Positions 60,796-63,662 of a stretch of 63,662 bases of DNA are shown here, in pieces. The position numbers were made by a program, and so were the translations under genes. Numbering within the stretch: position 1 is the stretch's first letter; each line of letters opens with the position of its first letter. The notes beneath the pieces are model-generated. The model was given only the letters and a program-made list of their open reading frames with translations, ran no database searches and was not told the origin of the DNA. The stretch lies in assembly GCA_016281055.1 (NCBI GenBank), contig JAEEHW010000149.1, positions 1 to 63,662 of the forward strand. The letters run 5' to 3'. This stretch comes from Prevotella sp. (lineage in GTDB: Bacteria > Bacteroidota > Bacteroidia > Bacteroidales > Bacteroidaceae).

Positions 60796-63420
60796 ATGAA
60801 AGTATTTGCATCACTCATCTTTTGCACCTTGTTTGCCTCGACTCCGATGCAAGCACAGGAGAAATTCCCGTTTCAAAATCCAAAACTAACGTATCAGGAA
60901 CGTGTAGAAAACCTACTCTCACTGCTCACGCCTGAAGAGAAAGTAGGACTAATGATGAACAAATCGGCTTCGGTTGACAGACTCGGAATACCATCATACA
61001 ACTGGTGGAGCGAGGCATGCCACGGTGTACGTCAAGGAGGCTACACAGTATATCCACAACCCATTGGCTTAGCTGCGGCTTTCAGCGAACAACTTGTTCG
61101 CAACGTCTTCTCACAGGTGAGCGATGAGGCTCGTGCCAACTGGAACCGCTCTGACCACAACATTTTCAATATTCCTATGGGAGTGACATATTACCCAGGC
61201 AATCCTGAACTAACATTCTGGTGTCCAAATGTCAACATTTTCCGTGATCCACGATGGGGACGAGGACAGGAGACATGCGGTGAAGATCCTTATCTGAACG
61301 CAGTACTGGGCGTACAGACCGTATTAGGCATGCAGGAGCCATATACCACCCAGAATAAAACGTATTATAAAACCCATGCATGTGCAAAACACTACGCTGT
61401 ACACAGCGGTCCCGAACCTCTCCGACACTCCATGAATGTAGAGCCTTCCAACAGGGATTTATGGGAAACATACCTGCCGGCCTTCAAAGCACTGGTAAAG
61501 AAAGGAAATGTACGCGAGGTGATGTGCGCATACCAGCGTTTTGAAGGCAAGCCTTGCTGTACCAGCGACCGCCTGCTTATTGACATTCTACGCAACAAAT
61601 GGGGCTATGACGGTCTGGTGGTGACTGACTGTGATGCCATCAACAATTTCTATAACAAAGGACAGCACGAAACACACAGCGACCCTCTCAGCGCCAGCGT
61701 TGACGCCGTACTCAACGGCACTGACCTGGAGTGCGGTAAGGTTTTCATGAGCCTGACCGAAGGATTGCAGAAAGGATACATCAAAGAGAGTGACCTCGAC
61801 CAACACCTACGCAAAACACTCATGGGACGTTTTGAACTGGGCATGTTTGATCCTGCAGAGATGATACCATGGGCAAATATACCTGCATCATCAATCAGCA
61901 GTGAAGAACACGATATGCTGGCAACACAGGCCGCAAGAGAAGCTATGGTGCTGTTGGAGAACAAAAATGCCGTACTGCCATTGTCAAAATCCATCAAGAC
62001 AATAGCCGTAGTTGGTCCCAACGCTGACGATGTGAATCTACTGAACGGAAACTATGGCGGCACGCCAACAGAAGCGCACCAACACTCACTGCTCGAGGGA
62101 ATCCGAAATGCTGTACCAGATGCCAAGGTTATATATAACAAGGCCTGCGAGCTCAACGATGACTACCAAACCATACACCACCTGCCTGACTTCAATGGCG
62201 GCAAAGGTGTGAAAGTGGAATTTTTCAACAACAAGGAGCTAAGCGGCAAACCTGCCAAGACAGAATACTACAACGAGCTTAACTTCTCCACATTCGGTGC
62301 ATGGGGATTTGCCCAGGGTGTTAACCGCGACACTCTCTCCGTACGCATCAGCGGCACCTACAAAGCAACATTCACCGGTGAGATGAAATACACGCTGTCC
62401 ACAGACAACGGCTATACACTCAAGGTTAATGGCAAGGTAATTGAAGAATCAAAGGGCGGAGGCCGCCGTGGCTTTGGCTTCCGTCGTCAGGCTGAATACA
62501 AGTCATTCCTTGTTGAGAAAGGCAAGAAATACGATGTCTGCATAGAATACCGCCATGGTGACGGACAGTTTGCCATGTTGCGCGGTGACATCTGCGAACG
62601 TGTATTGGTAGATTTCTCTGAACTTGCCAAGCAGTCAAAGGAAGCTGATGCCATCATCATCATTGGAGGCATCTCACCAAGAATGGAAGGCGAAGGCGGC
62701 GACAAGCAGGATATTGAACTGCCATCCGTACAGCAACGTCTTGTCAAGGCTATGCACGATACGGGACGTCCCGTCATATTCGTCAACTGCAGCGGCTCTG
62801 CCATAGCATTTGGCAGCGTTGAAGGACAGTATGATGCTTTGTTGCAGGCATGGTATCCCGGTCAGGGCGGAGCAAAAGCACTTGCAGAGGTAATCTTCGG
62901 TGACTACACACCTGGCGGAAAGTTGCCTATAACATTCTATCGCTCCACAAACGACCTGCCTGACTTCCTCGACTACTCGATGAAGAACCGCACTTACCGT
63001 TACTTCACCGGTAAACCACAATATGCCTTCGGTTATGGACTCAGCTATACCACCTTCACCGTAGGCAAAGGAGAACTCTCTGTAGTCTCCAATGCATCAA
63101 GCGAAGTGGGAAAAAACCTGTGCACGCTCACCGCACCAGTCACCAACACTGGCCAGCGCGCAGGTACAGAGACCGTACAGGTATATGTAAAGGCTCTCGA
63201 CTACCCCGAAGCCCCCATCAAGTCACTGCGTGGTTTCCAAAAACTAAGTCTAAATCCTGGTGAAACGAAACAAGCCTCTATCAGTCTCGACAGTGAGGCC
63301 TTCGAATACTACAACTCTGACATTGATGAGCTTTCACCACGTCCTGGTCGCTACCAGATACTTTATGGCACTTCATCGCGCGACGAAGACCTTCAAACAC
63401 TCGACTTCATCCTGAAATAA
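60796..63420 (+). CDS. Exported GH3 beta-glycosidase with PA14-type insert
   Basis: The 874-aa protein has a signal peptide ending MQAQ. The GH3 N-terminal barrel (30-345) holds KTHACAKHYAVHSGPE and the nucleophile Asp-278 in YDGLVVTDCDAI. The second GH3 domain starts near 370 and is interrupted at about 470-600 by a PA14-like insert (SGTYKATFTGEMKYTLSTDN). It ends with a fibronectin III-like domain (about 790-874). The TDCDAI nucleophile block and RWGRGQETCGEDPYL resemble beta-xylosidase or beta-glucosidase GH3 enzymes. It probably trims plant oligosaccharides in the periplasm. No SusC/SusD pair is in view. Confidence 0.94.
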   Translation: MKVFASLIFCTLFASTPMQAQEKFPFQNPKLTYQERVENLLSLLTPEEKVGLMMNKSASVDRLGIPSYNWWSEACHGVRQGGYTVYPQPIGLAAAFSEQLVRNVFSQVSDEARANWNRSDHNIFNIPMGVTYYPGNPELTFWCPNVNIFRDPRWGRGQETCGEDPYLNAVLGVQTVLGMQEPYTTQNKTYYKTHACAKHYAVHSGPEPLRHSMNVEPSNRDLWETYLPAFKALVKKGNVREVMCAYQRFEGKPCCTSDRLLIDILRNKWGYDGLVVTDCDAINNFYNKGQHETHSDPLSASVDAVLNGTDLECGKVFMSLTEGLQKGYIKESDLDQHLRKTLMGRFELGMFDPAEMIPWANIPASSISSEEHDMLATQAAREAMVLLENKNAVLPLSKSIKTIAVVGPNADDVNLLNGNYGGTPTEAHQHSLLEGIRNAVPDAKVIYNKACELNDDYQTIHHLPDFNGGKGVKVEFFNNKELSGKPAKTEYYNELNFSTFGAWGFAQGVNRDTLSVRISGTYKATFTGEMKYTLSTDNGYTLKVNGKVIEESKGGGRRGFGFRRQAEYKSFLVEKGKKYDVCIEYRHGDGQFAMLRGDICERVLVDFSELAKQSKEADAIIIIGGISPRMEGEGGDKQDIELPSVQQRLVKAMHDTGRPVIFVNCSGSAIAFGSVEGQYDALLQAWYPGQGGAKALAEVIFGDYTPGGKLPITFYRSTNDLPDFLDYSMKNRTYRYFTGKPQYAFGYGLSYTTFTVGKGELSVVSNASSEVGKNLCTLTAPVTNTGQRAGTETVQVYVKALDYPEAPIKSLRGFQKLSLNPGETKQASISLDSEAFEYYNSDIDELSPRPGRYQILYGTSSRDEDLQTLDFILK

Positions 63421-63434
63421 ACTCTATACACACT

Positions 63435-63487
63435 ATATATGAAAAAGGCTGTGACATCTCCGAATGTACACAGCCTTTTTCATATAT
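63435..63487. terminator. Bidirectional terminator between GH3 and the right-edge gene
   Basis: ATATATGAAAAAGGCTGTG (63435-63453) and its exact complement CACAGCCTTTTTCATATAT (63469-63487) form a 19-bp stem. A/T runs on both sides support two-way termination between convergent genes. Confidence 0.88.
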
Positions 63488-63504
63488 ACATTACAGAATA
63501 TCAC

Positions 63505-63662
63505 CTACCACCACCTCACTCCTCCGTTCTCGTAGGTGAAAATACGTTCCTCCCTGCCTTTCGTCAGGTCATGCAGGATGTATAGTGCACCGGTGGGGAC
63601 GTTACCGAATGTCACGCTGTCCGTCGTGGCTGTCTGCTCGCCTACTACGTGTGCACCGTCAC
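63505..63662 (-). CDS. C-terminus of a protein entering from the right edge
   Basis: The last 51 residues before a TAG stop at 63505-63507 are visible. The sequence ALYILHDLTKGREERIFTYE then NGGVRWW is followed by the stop. I recall similar tails on large secreted Bacteroidales proteins, but I cannot name the family. The upstream part lies outside the window. The gene is convergent with the GH3 gene and shares its terminator. Confidence 0.55.
   Translation of the reverse strand, partial: DGAHVVGEQTATTDSVTFGNVPTGALYILHDLTKGREERIFTYENGGVRWW

Overview
The window looks like part of a chromosome of a Bacteroidales bacterium, most likely a Prevotellaceae member. The main evidence is the Bacteroidota-type promoter upstream of many genes (a -7 element TAnnTTTG, often with TTG or TTTG about 20 nt upstream). 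Lineage-restricted families also point there: DUF4295 after rpmB-rpmG, DUF3256, DUF4494, DUF2582, a type IX secretion plug protein and a CHU_C (gliding/T9SS type B) protein. The species was not determined. Most of the window is housekeeping core. I see no prophage, integron, CRISPR array or intact insertion sequence. Both window edges cut through genes.

Layout. 1-3.5 kb: an RHS-like fragment running off the left edge, a large secreted dockerin protein, and a small winged-helix-like gene, with four copies of a 22-bp palindromic unit between the last two. 3.6-14 kb (minus strand): a DUF2582 winged-helix protein with a histone-like tail, then a tightly packed eight-gene run (MscS channel, periplasmic phospholipase D, small sigma-70 factor, unknown exported protein, HPr-kinase-like protein, S26 peptidase, PqqD, aspS), then HAD phosphatase and mltG. 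14-20 kb (plus strand): rpsA, nth, an unknown secreted protein, acyl-ACP thioesterase, ilvC. 20-22 kb (minus strand): metY-cysK, divergent from an Lrp/AsnC regulator. 22.6-28 kb (plus strand): lrp, an FAD oxidoreductase, htpG, T9SS plug protein. 28-30 kb (minus strand): two envelope proteins. 30-41 kb (plus strand): DUF4494-yggS-tamB, then a periplasmic-binding-like protein, a beta-barrel protein and a uvrA homologue, with a CHU_C gene on the opposite strand overlapping the 3' end of tamB.

41-47.5 kb: tRNA-Gly and tRNA-Thr, rpmB-rpmG-DUF4295, an orphan response regulator, a lysine-rich PIN-domain protein, two identical tRNA-Asp genes and a second uvrA homologue. 47.7-52 kb (minus strand): SPOR lipoprotein-ruvX-def-TPR-DUF3256. 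52-59 kb (plus strand): a YtxH/holin-like envelope trio, the RNase P RNA gene rnpB, then yihY/brkB-rsmG-MBL hydrolase-ruvC-double ABC ATPase-C1 peptidase. 59-63.6 kb: a lipoprotein lipase-like hydrolase, a GH3 glycosidase with a PA14-type insert, and the C-terminus of a gene entering from the right.

Points of most interest: (1) the HPr-kinase-like/S26/PqqD trio, a set usually seen with peptide-modification genes, here translationally coupled between a sigma factor and aspS with no recognisable modifying enzyme; (2) the 4 x 22-bp palindrome array beside a small winged-helix-like gene; (3) a UvrA homologue that lacks most of the insertion domain, with a full-length paralogue 4 kb away; (4) an intrinsic-terminator-like hairpin lying inside the first codons of the TPR gene downstream of def; (5) a PIN-fold protein with a long lysine-rich tail beside an orphan response regulator. 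Product names come from motif recognition without database searches.
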